A stretch of DNA of 42,484 nt from an uncultured Lachnospiraceae bacterium (GCA_900315495.1 OMZJ01000126.1:1-42484); one strand, 5' to 3'; positions 25,510-34,163 are shown, numbered from the stretch's first letter. Made by a program: numbers and translations. The notes: a model not told the origin generated them from the sequence alone.

Positions 25510-25571
25510 GAATCCGGTTCTTCGCCCGTCCCGCAGACCAAACGCTGCGGATGATTCCCGGCCGCGCGGGA

Positions 25572-25600
25572 TTGCATTTCCCCTGCAGTTCGCTCATAAT
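25572..25600 (+). promoter_or_regulatory. Promoter of the GH43 gene
   Basis: TTGCAT (25572-25577), a 17-base spacer, CATAAT (25595-25600). Start near 25607, which leaves a leader of about 200 bases before the GH43 ATG. Confidence 0.6.
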
Positions 25601-25620
25601 AGAGCGGAAAACGAATGACA

Positions 25621-25746
25621 GACAGGATCGTAGGAGGAAAGAGGTCCTGTCAGAGTGCGCTGCGCACGGGTATGCCCTGCAACGGGTGACGGACATTCTT
25701 TGCCTGTCCGTCTCTCAGAAATTTTCAATCAAACTCGCTGCAGGGC
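25621..25746 (+). ncRNA. Structured 5' leader of the GH43 gene
   Basis: Three helices can be drawn. Hairpin A: GACAGGATC (25621-25629) with GGTCCTGTC (25643-25651), nine pairs including one G-U, showing AGGAGG in its 13-base loop. Helix B: GCCCTGCA (25674-25681) with TGCAGGGC (25739-25746), eight pairs. Hairpin C inside B: GACGGACA (25688-25695) with TGTCCGTC (25705-25712), eight pairs. No good start codon follows the AGGAGG in loop A. The nesting resembles a small regulatory RNA, but no known riboswitch class was recognised and no terminator is evident. Confidence 0.45.
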
Positions 25747-25805
25747 GGGGACGCAGAAAAGATTTCGTGTGCGCGTACCGACTATTCATGGATCAGGAGG
25801 CAGAT

Positions 25806-26870
25806 ATGAATCACAGTTTCAAACCCGGGCAGGTATGGCTGGATACCAGTGGGAAGCGGATTCAGGCCCACGGGGGCTCTGTCATGTATGTGGACGGAAC
25901 CTACTACTGGTACGGCGAAAACAAGGAGAAAACCGACGGGAAGAACGGCATCTGGACCTGGGGCGTGCGCTGTTATTCCTCGAAGGACCTGTACAACTGG
26001 GAGGACCGCGGCTGCATCATCCCGCCGGATCTGAACGATGAAGACTCGTCCCTCAACCCGTACCGCGCCATGCTGGATCGCCCGCACATCATCTACAACG
26101 CACAGACAAAGAAATATGTCTGCTGGATGAAGGTGATGCACCACGATCAGACCCAGACCGAAACGGTCATGACCGCGGACCATATTCTGGGGCCCTACAC
26201 CATGGTGCGGGATCACCTGAAGCCTCTGGGCATGAGCGCCGGGGATTTTGACCTTGCGGTCGCGCCGGACGGCAAGGCCTACTATTATTTCGAGCGGGTG
26301 CACAGCGAGACGATCTGCGCAGACCTTACGGACGACTACACCAATGTGACCGGATACTACAGCACGCACTTCCCCCACTGCTATCCGCCCTATGTCCGCG
26401 AGGCCACCGCCCATTTTGTGCGAAACTACCACCACTATCTGCTGACCTCGGGGACGACCGGCTATTACCCGAACCCGACCGAGGCAGCCATTGCGGATAC
26501 CTGGCACGGGCCCTACACCGTTCTCGGCAATCTCTGCCCGACAGATGAAAGCCGCACCTCGTTCCACTCGCAGATCTCCTCGGTCTTCAAGGTGCCTGGA
26601 AAGAAGGATCTGTACATTGCCTGCGCGGACCGCTGGCTGCCCTCCCGGATGAACGTGAAATATGAGGATGTCGAGAAGCTGTTCGCGATGAATTTCAGCC
26701 GGAAATACACGAAGGAAGAGATCCGCCTGCAGCGGGCGAAAATCGAGGACGCCGGCGACAGCGGCCAGAATACCAGCCTCGCCGACTATGTATGGCTGCC
26801 TCTGAAATTCGACGGCGACCGGGTTACGATGGAGTGGAAAGACGAATGGCGCGTGGAGGATTACGACTGA
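25806..26870 (+). CDS. Glycoside hydrolase family 43 protein (exo-beta-1,3-galactanase-like)
   Basis: 354 residues from the ATG at 25806, set by AGGAGG five bases upstream. No signal peptide, so cytoplasmic. The five-bladed propeller motifs match GH43 subfamilies 24/34: HGGSVMYVDGTYYWYGE (22-38), CYSSKDLYNWEDRG, DRPHIIYNAQTKKYVCWMK (91-109), REATAHFVRN with probable acid Glu199, YLLTSGTTGYYPNP, and SQISSVFKVPGKKDLYIACADRW (255-277). The Asp that acts as base in most GH43 enzymes is replaced by AHGG, as in exo-beta-1,3-galactanases. It likely removes terminal galactose from imported oligosaccharides; substrate inferred. Its end overlaps the convergent 684-residue gene by ten bases. Confidence 0.85.
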   Translation: MNHSFKPGQVWLDTSGKRIQAHGGSVMYVDGTYYWYGENKEKTDGKNGIWTWGVRCYSSKDLYNWEDRGCIIPPDLNDEDSSLNPYRAMLDRPHIIYNAQTKKYVCWMKVMHHDQTQTETVMTADHILGPYTMVRDHLKPLGMSAGDFDLAVAPDGKAYYYFERVHSETICADLTDDYTNVTGYYSTHFPHCYPPYVREATAHFVRNYHHYLLTSGTTGYYPNPTEAAIADTWHGPYTVLGNLCPTDESRTSFHSQISSVFKVPGKKDLYIACADRWLPSRMNVKYEDVEKLFAMNFSRKYTKEEIRLQRAKIEDAGDSGQNTSLADYVWLPLKFDGDRVTMEWKDEWRVEDYD

Positions 26871-28915
26871 AACGCCGGATTCCGCAGCGCCTCCAGCCGG
26901 AAGGCCGTCGGCCAGGCGACCAGCCACTCGCTCGGCTCGTTCTCCTTCCAATTGCTGAGGGTCAGCTGCACGGACTCGTCCTGACTGCCGCGGGGACGCG
27001 GATTCTTCCCGCCAAGGACCAGATCTCCGTCGGAGATGCACTGCATGCCGTGATGCCAGATGGCGTCCGCCCGCTTCTCCCAGGCGGAATCTCCCGTATA
27101 GCCGGCCAGCTGCCGAAGCGCATTCACATAACTCAGCGCAAAGGGATCCATGCCGCTGTGAATCGAGACCGCCGTACCGCCGAAGGTGTCGTAGCGCATA
27201 TCGTTCAGCATGCTCCCGGCTGGGTATTTCCGCGTGTAATGCCACTGCCAGGTGGAAAGGTACCAGGCCGCGCGCACGGCGCCCTCCAGATACTCCGGCT
27301 TCTGCGTGAGCGCATAGAGCATCAGGTTGCCCTTGAGCAGCGGGATGGAGGATTCCTTGTCGATGGAGAAGATATCCAGCGCGCCTGCGGTGGTATAGCC
27401 GTTCTGCGCCAGCTCCCGGTTGTAATACTGCATGCTCTTCTCTGCGCCTTCCAGATAGCAGTCCTCGCCGGTGACCTCCGCCTCATCGGCTAACGCCATG
27501 GACAGGAATGCACCGGTCGTTCCCTCCTGCACCGCAGGGGACAGATCCTCCTCCAGCCAGCTCTTGCCGATCCGGCCCTCCGCATTCATCACGCGGAGCG
27601 CAAAGTCGCAGATCGCACGGGACAGATCCGCATATTCCGGGCGCGGGAATCCGAGCCGGAACGCCCGGCCCGCCGCCTCATTGTACTGAATCGCTGCCGT
27701 CCCCAGGTTGCAGGCGTCCACTGTTTTGGCAAAGCCATTGGTGTACAGGTTCCCGTCATAGTGCGTGGGAATCAGTCCGTGAGGCCTACGGGCCGCATAC
27801 CATGCATCCAGGACCGACAGCCCCATCTGCACGGCCTCCGGGTCTTCTCTCTTTTCGGCCTGCGCCAGCAGTGAATTGGCCAGCGAGGCGTTCTGTCCAC
27901 ACCAGCCGATCTCATACTTCTGATCCGGCCGTTTCACCCATTTCCCGTCCCAGGTGAAGCCGATGGAGAATCCGCAGAACCCGTCCGGCTCCCGGGTGTA
28001 AAGCTTTTTCGCATAGCTGATTCCCAGATCCCACAATTCCGCATCCGTCCGGCAGTTCGGCCGCCCGTAATCATTCCTGCGCCATGCGGAGGACAGCATC
28101 GCGCGAAAGCCCGCGTGTACCTCGGCTTCTCTGCCGAAGATCAGGACGGCGCCGAACATCCGGCGGGGAACCATCTTTTTCAAATGTGCCTCCGGATGAT
28201 CAAAATATTTCAGGAAGCTGTCCTGCTCCGGCCAGAGGAGACAGTGAACAGCTTTCCCGTTTTCCGAAAACAGCGACATTGCGCCGCCCTCCTCCCACTC
28301 GGGAAGAAACATCGACACACTGTCATACTCACCGGAAGCCTCCGCAGTGGAATTTCCGACAGCAGCGTTCCCGCTATCTGTATTTCTGTCGGCAGCGTGG
28401 TTTCCGGCGGCAGTCCCGTCCCGTCTTCCTTCCGAATAGGTCGCCCCCGGTACGGAGGAACGGTGCCAGAGCATGCGCCACGACGTGCCGTCCTCCGGAT
28501 CCCGGTCACCCGCAAAAAAGGTGGGAAATTCCCGCTTCTCCCTGGTCTGCGCCGGCTGCTCTGCCGCATCCCCAGACTCCGGCTGCTGTCCGGCAGACCC
28601 GGAAGTTTTCTCCCTCTCCGCTTCGTCTTTTTCTGCGCGCAGTCCGGCCTCCCGAACATCATTGTAGTCCTGAATGGCACAGCGGTTGCCATGATAGGAT
28701 ACCGCCGGAATCATCGTCCAGGACGGCGTATATGCCGTCTCAAACCGCAGCTCCATCGTATCGGCCGGGGATGCCGTTGTGCGCACCCACAGCACCTCGC
28801 CGGGCCGGACCTCTGTAAACCAGTCCTCCGTTCCCTCCCGGCGGATCGCTGTCCCCATCTTTACGCCGTCCAGGAAAAATTCGGTTCCATTGTCCGCTAT
28901 TTTCTGACTGATCAT
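26861..28915 (-). CDS. Unknown protein, probable beta-domain plus alpha/alpha-toroid enzyme
   Basis: 684 residues from the ATG at 28915 (AAGGGGAAGAG in front). Family not recognised. Residues 1-270 look beta-rich (TEFFLDGVKMGTAIR, VLIFGREAEVHAGF) but are interrupted by two low-complexity inserts, 94-128 and 160-196. Residues 285-684 are helical with evenly spaced aromatic and Gly motifs (GFSIGFTWDGKWV, GLIPTHYDGN, ACNLGTAAIQYNEAAG, KSWLEEDLSP, IPLLKGNLMLYALTQ), the pattern of six-hairpin glycosidases. No signal peptide. Convergent and ten bases overlapped with the GH43 gene, so both may act on the same sugar. A glycosidase or lyase role is inference. Confidence 0.7.
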   Translation of the reverse strand: MISQKIADNGTEFFLDGVKMGTAIRREGTEDWFTEVRPGEVLWVRTTASPADTMELRFETAYTPSWTMIPAVSYHGNRCAIQDYNDVREAGLRAEKDEAEREKTSGSAGQQPESGDAAEQPAQTREKREFPTFFAGDRDPEDGTSWRMLWHRSSVPGATYSEGRRDGTAAGNHAADRNTDSGNAAVGNSTAEASGEYDSVSMFLPEWEEGGAMSLFSENGKAVHCLLWPEQDSFLKYFDHPEAHLKKMVPRRMFGAVLIFGREAEVHAGFRAMLSSAWRRNDYGRPNCRTDAELWDLGISYAKKLYTREPDGFCGFSIGFTWDGKWVKRPDQKYEIGWCGQNASLANSLLAQAEKREDPEAVQMGLSVLDAWYAARRPHGLIPTHYDGNLYTNGFAKTVDACNLGTAAIQYNEAAGRAFRLGFPRPEYADLSRAICDFALRVMNAEGRIGKSWLEEDLSPAVQEGTTGAFLSMALADEAEVTGEDCYLEGAEKSMQYYNRELAQNGYTTAGALDIFSIDKESSIPLLKGNLMLYALTQKPEYLEGAVRAAWYLSTWQWHYTRKYPAGSMLNDMRYDTFGGTAVSIHSGMDPFALSYVNALRQLAGYTGDSAWEKRADAIWHHGMQCISDGDLVLGGKNPRPRGSQDESVQLTLSNWKENEPSEWLVAWPTAFRLEALRNPAFQS

Positions 28916-29009
28916 CTCTTCCCCTTTCACAAACCACAATCCCAAATGCATCCGTCAGCACTTTTCATCTGCCTTCGTATCATTTCTCTGACTCTCCGGA
29001 TTCTATTTC

Positions 29010-29037
29010 ATTATAATCTCCCGGTTTCTCTTCCGAA
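29010..29037 (-). promoter_or_regulatory. Possible promoter of the 684-residue protein gene
   Basis: A perfect TATAAT (29015-29010, minus strand) 95 bases before the ATG; the best -35 is TTCGGA (29037-29032) at 16 bases, a weak match. Confidence 0.35.
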
Positions 29038-29103
29038 AGAGGATTCCCGGTGATTCCGCGCGTTCGTATGAATTCTGTCAGGTTCTGAAAAATCTCCGGG
29101 AAG

Positions 29104-29140
29104 AAAAAAAGGCCTGCGCTGTCTCTGTGCAGCGCAGGTC
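29104..29140 (-). terminator. Terminator of the nhaC/aminotransferase/AEC operon
   Basis: Stem of 10-11 pairs (29111-29121 with 29130-29140; CCTGCGCTG and its inverse), eight-base loop, then seven T's on the minus strand (A-run 29104-29110). It lies about 100 bases after the AEC carrier stop. The 29141-29238 stretch between them holds no other clear signal. Confidence 0.9.
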
Positions 29141-29238
29141 AAAAAAAATTCCTATTTTGTCAACCGCTGTGGAAAATCATCCGCGGCCCGGGAATCCGTT
29201 TCCGGACCTCGGGCCAGGTTTTCAGGAATATCTGCTGC

Positions 29239-30150
29239 TCACGTCAGAATCATGCCCCACACCGGCAGGGAGATGACAGACAGCGCCGTGGTAAAGATCA
29301 CGCACTTGGCGGCGGACACCTCATCGGCGCCGTATTTTGCAGCCAGAAGCGAGGTGGTCGATCCGGCCGGCATGGCGGCCAGGAAGGTTGATACGCCGGT
29401 TACCATCGGGTCCAGTCCCAGCAGTCTGCACGGGATGTAGACAATCAGCGGGATGAGGACCAGGCGGATCACCGCAAAGTAGATCTGTTTCTTCGTGACC
29501 AGCTCTTTCCAGTTGACGTCGGTGAAAATCGTCCCGATATAGATCATCGTCATCGCGCTGGTGCAGGCGGAAATCGAGGTGATGGTTTTGTTCAGAAAGT
29601 CCGGCAGCGGAATCCGGGTCAGCATCAGGAACATGCCCACATACACCGCGATCATGCACGGATGAACCAGCACCTTCTTCAGCAGGCCCTTCTTATCGGA
29701 GTCCTTCGTGAAGTAGGAGACCCCGGCAGTCCACATGACGATGCGCTGCGGAATCAGGTAGATGGAGGTGTACAGCAGCCCCAGATCGCCGAACACCGCC
29801 TGGGAAAGCGGGTTCCCCATGAAGCCGGCGTTGGAGCAGACGGTGGCGTACTGATAGACGGATTTTTCTCCCTCATTCATGCCGCGGTAGGCAAAGATGC
29901 CGATCAGGGTGCACAGCACCTGAATCAGAATCGCCACGATCAGCACGATCGCCATGGAACTCCAGAGCTCTGCATCCAGTTTTTCGCTGATGAACGCCTT
30001 CGTGATATTGCAGGGCAGAATGACATACAGGATCAGGTCCGTCAGGCATTTTTTTCCCTCTTTCGTGACGATTCCGATTCTGCGCACCAGCCAGCCGGTC
30101 AGCATGAGCAGAAGCATTTCCCCCATCAGGGAGAACATCTGTCCTATCAT
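29239..30150 (-). CDS. AEC-family (auxin efflux carrier-like) transporter
   Basis: 303 residues, about ten membrane helices in two inverted halves, starting MIGQMFSLMGEMLLLMLTGW. Family features: the N-terminal RRIGIVTKEGKKCLTDLILYVILPC, the mid-protein CSNAGFMGNPLSQAVFG, and the C-terminal half with AAMPAGSTTSLLAAKYGADE. Bacterial AEC members move malate, lactate or other organic acids. The ATG overlaps the aminotransferase stop by four bases (ATGA), so the carrier probably handles a substrate or product of that enzyme. Direction and substrate are not shown by the sequence. Confidence 0.9.
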   Translation of the reverse strand: MIGQMFSLMGEMLLLMLTGWLVRRIGIVTKEGKKCLTDLILYVILPCNITKAFISEKLDAELWSSMAIVLIVAILIQVLCTLIGIFAYRGMNEGEKSVYQYATVCSNAGFMGNPLSQAVFGDLGLLYTSIYLIPQRIVMWTAGVSYFTKDSDKKGLLKKVLVHPCMIAVYVGMFLMLTRIPLPDFLNKTITSISACTSAMTMIYIGTIFTDVNWKELVTKKQIYFAVIRLVLIPLIVYIPCRLLGLDPMVTGVSTFLAAMPAGSTTSLLAAKYGADEVSAAKCVIFTTALSVISLPVWGMILT

Positions 30151-31337
30151 GCCAGGAACTCCTCCATTCTGCGCAGTCCCTCGCGGATATGCGCCTCATC
30201 CGTCGCAAAGCTGATGCGGACAAAGTTCCCGCAGTGTTCACCGAGGCAGATCGCCGGGACAACCGCCACATACTTCTCGTGCAGCAGACGGTCGGCAAAG
30301 GTCTCGCCGTCCATCCCCGTCCCCGAGACATCCGCCATAATATAGAATGCCCCGTGTGCGGGGACATAGGAGAGCTTCGGCATCCGGTCCAGGCCCTCCA
30401 TCATCAGCTTCCGGCGGATGTCGAACTGACGGCACATGTCATCCACAATCGCCATGGTTTCCGGCAGATTCATCGCTTCGGCAGCGCCCTCCTCGGCAAA
30501 GGTAACCAGTGAGGTGGTTGCGTACTGGTGATGCTTGACCATGACATCCAGAAGCGGCTTTGCCGCCTCGACATAACCGAGACGCCATCCGGTCATCGCG
30601 TAGGTCTTGGAGAAGCCGTTGACGATGATGGCATGCTCTTTCATCCCAGGGAAGGAAGCGACAGAATAGAATTTCGTGTTGTCATAGGTCAGCGCACTGT
30701 ACATCTCGTCGGAGAGAATCATGAAGTTGTGCTCTACCGCCAGCCGGCACAGGGCTGCCAGCTGTTCCTTCGTATACACCGCGCCGGTCGGGTTGTTCGG
30801 ATTGTTGATGACCAGCATCTTGGTCTTGTCGGTGATTTTCTTCTCGATGTCCTTGATGCAGATCTCATAATTGTTCTCCGCGACCAGGTTGACATCCACC
30901 ACGACGCCGCCGCACTCCTTGACCAGCGACTCATAGTTGATGAAGGCCGGCTTGAGAACGATCACCTCGTCGCCGGGATTGACCGTGCAGAAGATCGCAT
31001 CGTTCAGGCCTTCGGCGCCGCCGCAGGTCACCAGGATCTCGGTCTCCGGATCATAGGAGACACCGGTATCCCGGAGCGTTTTCTCCGCAATCGCCTTGCG
31101 CAGGCTCAGCTGCCCGCGGTTTGCCGAATAATGAGTCTGATTGGCCTCCAGCGCGCGGATGGTCGCCTGCTTGATGGGTTCCGGCGTGTTGAAGCCGGGC
31201 TCGCCGGCGCTGAACGGGATCACATCGTGTCCCTGTGCGCGAAGTGCCGCGGCCTTGTTCATCACAACACGGATTCCGGACATCGGCACCGTTTCGAGGC
31301 GGTCCGCTCCCTTCCGTAAATCATAATCTGCTTTCAT
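30147..31337 (-). CDS. PLP-dependent aminotransferase, class I/II (aspartate aminotransferase-like)
   Basis: 396 residues. Cofactor residues are in place: NNPNNPTG (178-185), Asp210 and Tyr213 in LSDEMYSAL, and the Schiff-base Lys244 in NGFSKTYAMTGWRLGY. The C-terminal NFVRISFA supplies the substrate-carboxylate Arg. It has the length and motifs of the subgroup I-gamma aspartate/aromatic aminotransferases. It interconverts an amino acid and a 2-oxo acid. Ten bases behind the NhaC-family gene and overlapping the AEC carrier gene, it links two transporters into one metabolic unit. The exact amino acid cannot be read from the sequence. Confidence 0.92.
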   Translation of the reverse strand: MKADYDLRKGADRLETVPMSGIRVVMNKAAALRAQGHDVIPFSAGEPGFNTPEPIKQATIRALEANQTHYSANRGQLSLRKAIAEKTLRDTGVSYDPETEILVTCGGAEGLNDAIFCTVNPGDEVIVLKPAFINYESLVKECGGVVVDVNLVAENNYEICIKDIEKKITDKTKMLVINNPNNPTGAVYTKEQLAALCRLAVEHNFMILSDEMYSALTYDNTKFYSVASFPGMKEHAIIVNGFSKTYAMTGWRLGYVEAAKPLLDVMVKHHQYATTSLVTFAEEGAAEAMNLPETMAIVDDMCRQFDIRRKLMMEGLDRMPKLSYVPAHGAFYIMADVSGTGMDGETFADRLLHEKYVAVVPAICLGEHCGNFVRISFATDEAHIREGLRRMEEFLA

Positions 31338-31347
31338 GATGGATTCC

Positions 31348-32874
31348 TCACTTTTTCTCTATGAACAGTCCGTGCACGGCTGATAAGCGATATCTGCTCT
31401 GCCAGGCCTTTGCCGCAGCCTTCTTACCCGGAAGACGGATAAACGACTTTTCTGCCAGCGCCCGGTTGGTATAGAAGATACCGAAACCAGTGAACGCGCA
31501 GATCATTGCCATCACCGGTGCCAGATAGCTCATGAATACAAACGGAATATACTGCAGGTAGGTGATGCCGAGGACGCCGCAGAAGTAAATGCTGGTCGTA
31601 TGCCACGGATACAGGACGGCTCCGACGGTACCGCAGTCCTCCATGGATCTGGAAAGGACCTCCGGCGCAACGCCTTTCTCCTTGTAAATCGGCGCCATGA
31701 TCTTTCCGGTCAGCACGTGGTCCATTGCCATGGTGCAGCCGATCATGCCGCAGGCATAGGACACAACCAGGGTAGAGCCAACCAGCTTCGGGATGGTGTT
31801 GATGCGGGAGACAATCGGCTTGGTGAGGTTGTTCAGAACACCCAGACGCTCCAGCGCACCGCCGAGGCCAACGGCAAAGATCATCACGTATGCCGTGGAG
31901 GACATCGATGTAATGCCGCCGCGGTTCAGAAGCTTGTCAATCAGCTCCACACCGGAATCGATGGTGTAGCCGCTGTAGCCGACGGTCAGCGCATGGATCA
32001 GGGTTTCGCCCTGCAGCGGGATCGCGACCACCAGGCCGGCGATGCCGCCCAGGAGGATAGCCGGAACCGCTTCTACCTTGAGGACCAGAAGAACGATGAC
32101 AACCGCCACCGGAATCAGGGCAAGGGCGTTGATATTGAAGTTGGCACGGAGTCCCTCCATCGTCTGCTTGATGATGGTCGGGTCATAGTTGGCATTGCCA
32201 TAGCGAAGTCCGAGGATGGTAAAGAGGACAGCGGTCACCACATAGGTCGGAATGGTGGTATAGAGCATGGAACGAATGTGCTTGAACAGGTCGCCGCCTG
32301 CCATCGCCGGCGCCATGTTGGTGGTATCCGAGAACGGGGACAGCTTGTCGCCGAACAGGGAGCCGCAGATGACAGCGCCTGCCGTCATGCCTGCCGGGAT
32401 TCCCATCGCCTCGCCGATGGCCATCATGGCAATTCCCGCGCTTCCCACAGATCCGTAGGAAGTTCCGGTTGCCAGCGACAGCATCGAGCAGATGATCAGC
32501 GCGCACAGAAGGAAGAAGCGCGGGTTGATGATGGACAGTCCGTAATAGATAATGGTGGGAATCGTTCCGGCGGCGATCCATGTGCCGATCATCACGCCGA
32601 CGACGAGAAGAATCATGATGGCGCCGAATGCCTGGCGGATGGCGTCAAACATGGCGGACTGTGTAGTGCCGAAGTCGATCTTGCGGATCTTGCAGAACAG
32701 GTAGATGATGGCCCATGTGATCAGCATCGGGACCGGAAGGCTGGATCCTCCTCTCACGCAGATGACCAGCCAGATGATCACGGCGGCCATCAGAATGATG
32801 GATTCCGGTGTTGTTGTCGTTGTTCTTTGTGCTTTCTTCTTTGTTTCCGCTGTCTGTGTTTTCTCTTGTTCCAT
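31348..32874 (-). CDS. nhaC: NhaC-family Na+/H+ antiporter (possibly organic-acid exchanger)
   Basis: 508 residues from the ATG at 32874 (GAGGGTGAG upstream); the longer open frame lacks support. About 12 membrane helices after a polar N-terminus with five threonines in a row. The family core is clear: SLATGTSYGSVGSAGIAMMA, GAVICGSLFGDKLSPFSDTTN and the second-half ACGMIGCTMAMDHVLTGK. NhaC proteins swap Na+ and H+; the related MleN exchanges malate for lactate. Since an aminotransferase and an AEC carrier follow, and a D-2-hydroxyacid dehydrogenase precedes, an organic-acid role is possible. First gene of a three-gene operon. Confidence 0.9.
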   Translation of the reverse strand: MEQEKTQTAETKKKAQRTTTTTPESIILMAAVIIWLVICVRGGSSLPVPMLITWAIIYLFCKIRKIDFGTTQSAMFDAIRQAFGAIMILLVVGVMIGTWIAAGTIPTIIYYGLSIINPRFFLLCALIICSMLSLATGTSYGSVGSAGIAMMAIGEAMGIPAGMTAGAVICGSLFGDKLSPFSDTTNMAPAMAGGDLFKHIRSMLYTTIPTYVVTAVLFTILGLRYGNANYDPTIIKQTMEGLRANFNINALALIPVAVVIVLLVLKVEAVPAILLGGIAGLVVAIPLQGETLIHALTVGYSGYTIDSGVELIDKLLNRGGITSMSSTAYVMIFAVGLGGALERLGVLNNLTKPIVSRINTIPKLVGSTLVVSYACGMIGCTMAMDHVLTGKIMAPIYKEKGVAPEVLSRSMEDCGTVGAVLYPWHTTSIYFCGVLGITYLQYIPFVFMSYLAPVMAMICAFTGFGIFYTNRALAEKSFIRLPGKKAAAKAWQSRYRLSAVHGLFIEKK

Positions 32875-32917
32875 ACGTTGCTCACCCTCAGAATGGAAAG
32901 GCTTTCTGCTCGTTTCT

Positions 32918-33027
32918 GCACCGCACTGGCGGTGCTTTCGCGGCAGGCCTCCTGACATGATCAGGGCTTTTCTTCCCGGGGGTGCGCAGGCGCACTCCTC
33001 CCGCGGAAGGAAAGCGCCATTGCTTTC
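32918..33027 (-). ncRNA. Hairpin-rich leader of nhaC
   Basis: Three small stems in the 281 bases between the dehydrogenase stop and nhaC: GAAAGC/GCTTTC (33010-33015 with 33022-33027), GTGCGC/GCGCAC (32982-32987 with 32990-32995, extendable by three pairs), and GCACCGC/GCGGTGC (32918-32924 with 32929-32935). None has a T-run. No known riboswitch core was recognised, and no convincing promoter was found in the rest of the gap. Confidence 0.35.
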
Positions 33028-33155
33028 TGCAATCTATTCTCTGCTTTGAAGTTTGTTACTTGTTCAATCGGACTGCTTCCGGCTGTTTTTGAACGCGGCC
33101 GGTCTGCCTCTGTGCTTTATATCTTATTCCGCAGTCCTGATTTCCCGTACAGCTC

Positions 33156-34163
33156 TCAGGCCTTGTAGACCTCGTTTTTGCACGCTCCGGTGGTCTCGAA
33201 TTCAATCAGGTTCTCGTAGCTGGACCGGATCAGGTTCTGGACACTGGTCTTCGTAAAGAATGCGACATGCGGCGTGAGAATCACGTCATCCCGGGACAGC
33301 AGTTCCTTCAGGACCGGATCCTCGATCTCCTGTCCGCGCAGGTCCTTGCGGATGAAGGAGGCCTCCTTGTCATAGACATCGGTGGCAAATCCGGCGATCT
33401 TTCCGCTCTTGAGTCCCTCCAGCACCGCGGCAAAATCAATCAGGCCGCCTCTGGCGGTATCCACGAGATACACACCGTCCTTCATCTCGGCGATGGACTC
33501 CCGGTTGACCATCTGACGGTTTTCGTCGGTCAGAACGCAGTGGAAAAAGATCAGATCGGCTGTGCGGAAGATGGTGTCGCGGTCGGTATAGGTCACGTAC
33601 GCCTTTGCCTCTTCCTTCTCATAGGGATCGCAGGCAAGGATTTTACATCCCATGGCGTGCAGAATCTTCACGGTCTGCATGCCGATTTTTCCGGTTCCGA
33701 ACAGGCCGAGCGTCATCGAGCCGAGCTCTCTGCCGCGGATCCCGGTCAGGGTGAAATCCTGCGCCTCAAATTTGTGCGTCATTTCCTTCATATGACGGAC
33801 CAGCGAGAGCATGAGGAGAACCGTGAACTCCGGGACCGCATTTTTGCTGTAGACCGGCACGTTCGCCGCACGGATTCCGTATTTCTGAATGGCTTCCTTC
33901 CCGATCTGGTCAAAGCCCGTGGAACGGGTCAGCACATAGCGGACACCGCAGGCATGCAGCTTTTCGGCGACTGCCTCCGTGATCTTGCAGGCCGCGACGA
34001 TCATGACCGCATCCGCGCCTTCCGCCTGTCCTGCCGTCTCGGCGGTCAGGTAGTCCGGCGTCTGCTTCACCTCGACGCTGTACCCTTTTTCCCGAAGTGC
34101 GGCGGCTTCCTCATCCAGAAGCTCCACCTCGTCGGGGCGCACTCCATACGCAACTACCAGCAT
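33156..34163 (-). CDS. D-2-hydroxyacid dehydrogenase (D-lactate dehydrogenase-like)
   Basis: 335 residues from the ATG at 34163, with AAAGGGAGG upstream. The NAD-binding motif is GLFGTGKIG (153-161) with Asp179 at the end of the second strand, indicating NADH. Catalytic residues: Arg238 in DTARGGLID, Glu267 in TDVYDKE, His299 in TPHVAFF. The full-length layout and the DVYDKEASF segment are those of fermentative D-lactate dehydrogenases. It reduces a 2-oxo acid (pyruvate or an amino-acid-derived oxo acid) to the D-hydroxy acid, regenerating NAD+. It has its own promoter, with a terminator-like hairpin right behind it, and lies upstream of nhaC in the same direction. Confidence 0.92.
   Translation of the reverse strand: MLVVAYGVRPDEVELLDEEAAALREKGYSVEVKQTPDYLTAETAGQAEGADAVMIVAACKITEAVAEKLHACGVRYVLTRSTGFDQIGKEAIQKYGIRAANVPVYSKNAVPEFTVLLMLSLVRHMKEMTHKFEAQDFTLTGIRGRELGSMTLGLFGTGKIGMQTVKILHAMGCKILACDPYEKEEAKAYVTYTDRDTIFRTADLIFFHCVLTDENRQMVNRESIAEMKDGVYLVDTARGGLIDFAAVLEGLKSGKIAGFATDVYDKEASFIRKDLRGQEIEDPVLKELLSRDDVILTPHVAFFTKTSVQNLIRSSYENLIEFETTGACKNEVYKA

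Noticed and set aside
25655..26041. A 128-codon GTG-started frame in the GH43 leader
   Set aside because: It runs out of frame into the GH43 gene, its start is 17 bases from the AGGAGG, and its sequence matches nothing.
32875..33155. Lysine riboswitch before nhaC
   Set aside because: The conserved core sequences of that class could not be found; kept only as an unclassified structured leader.
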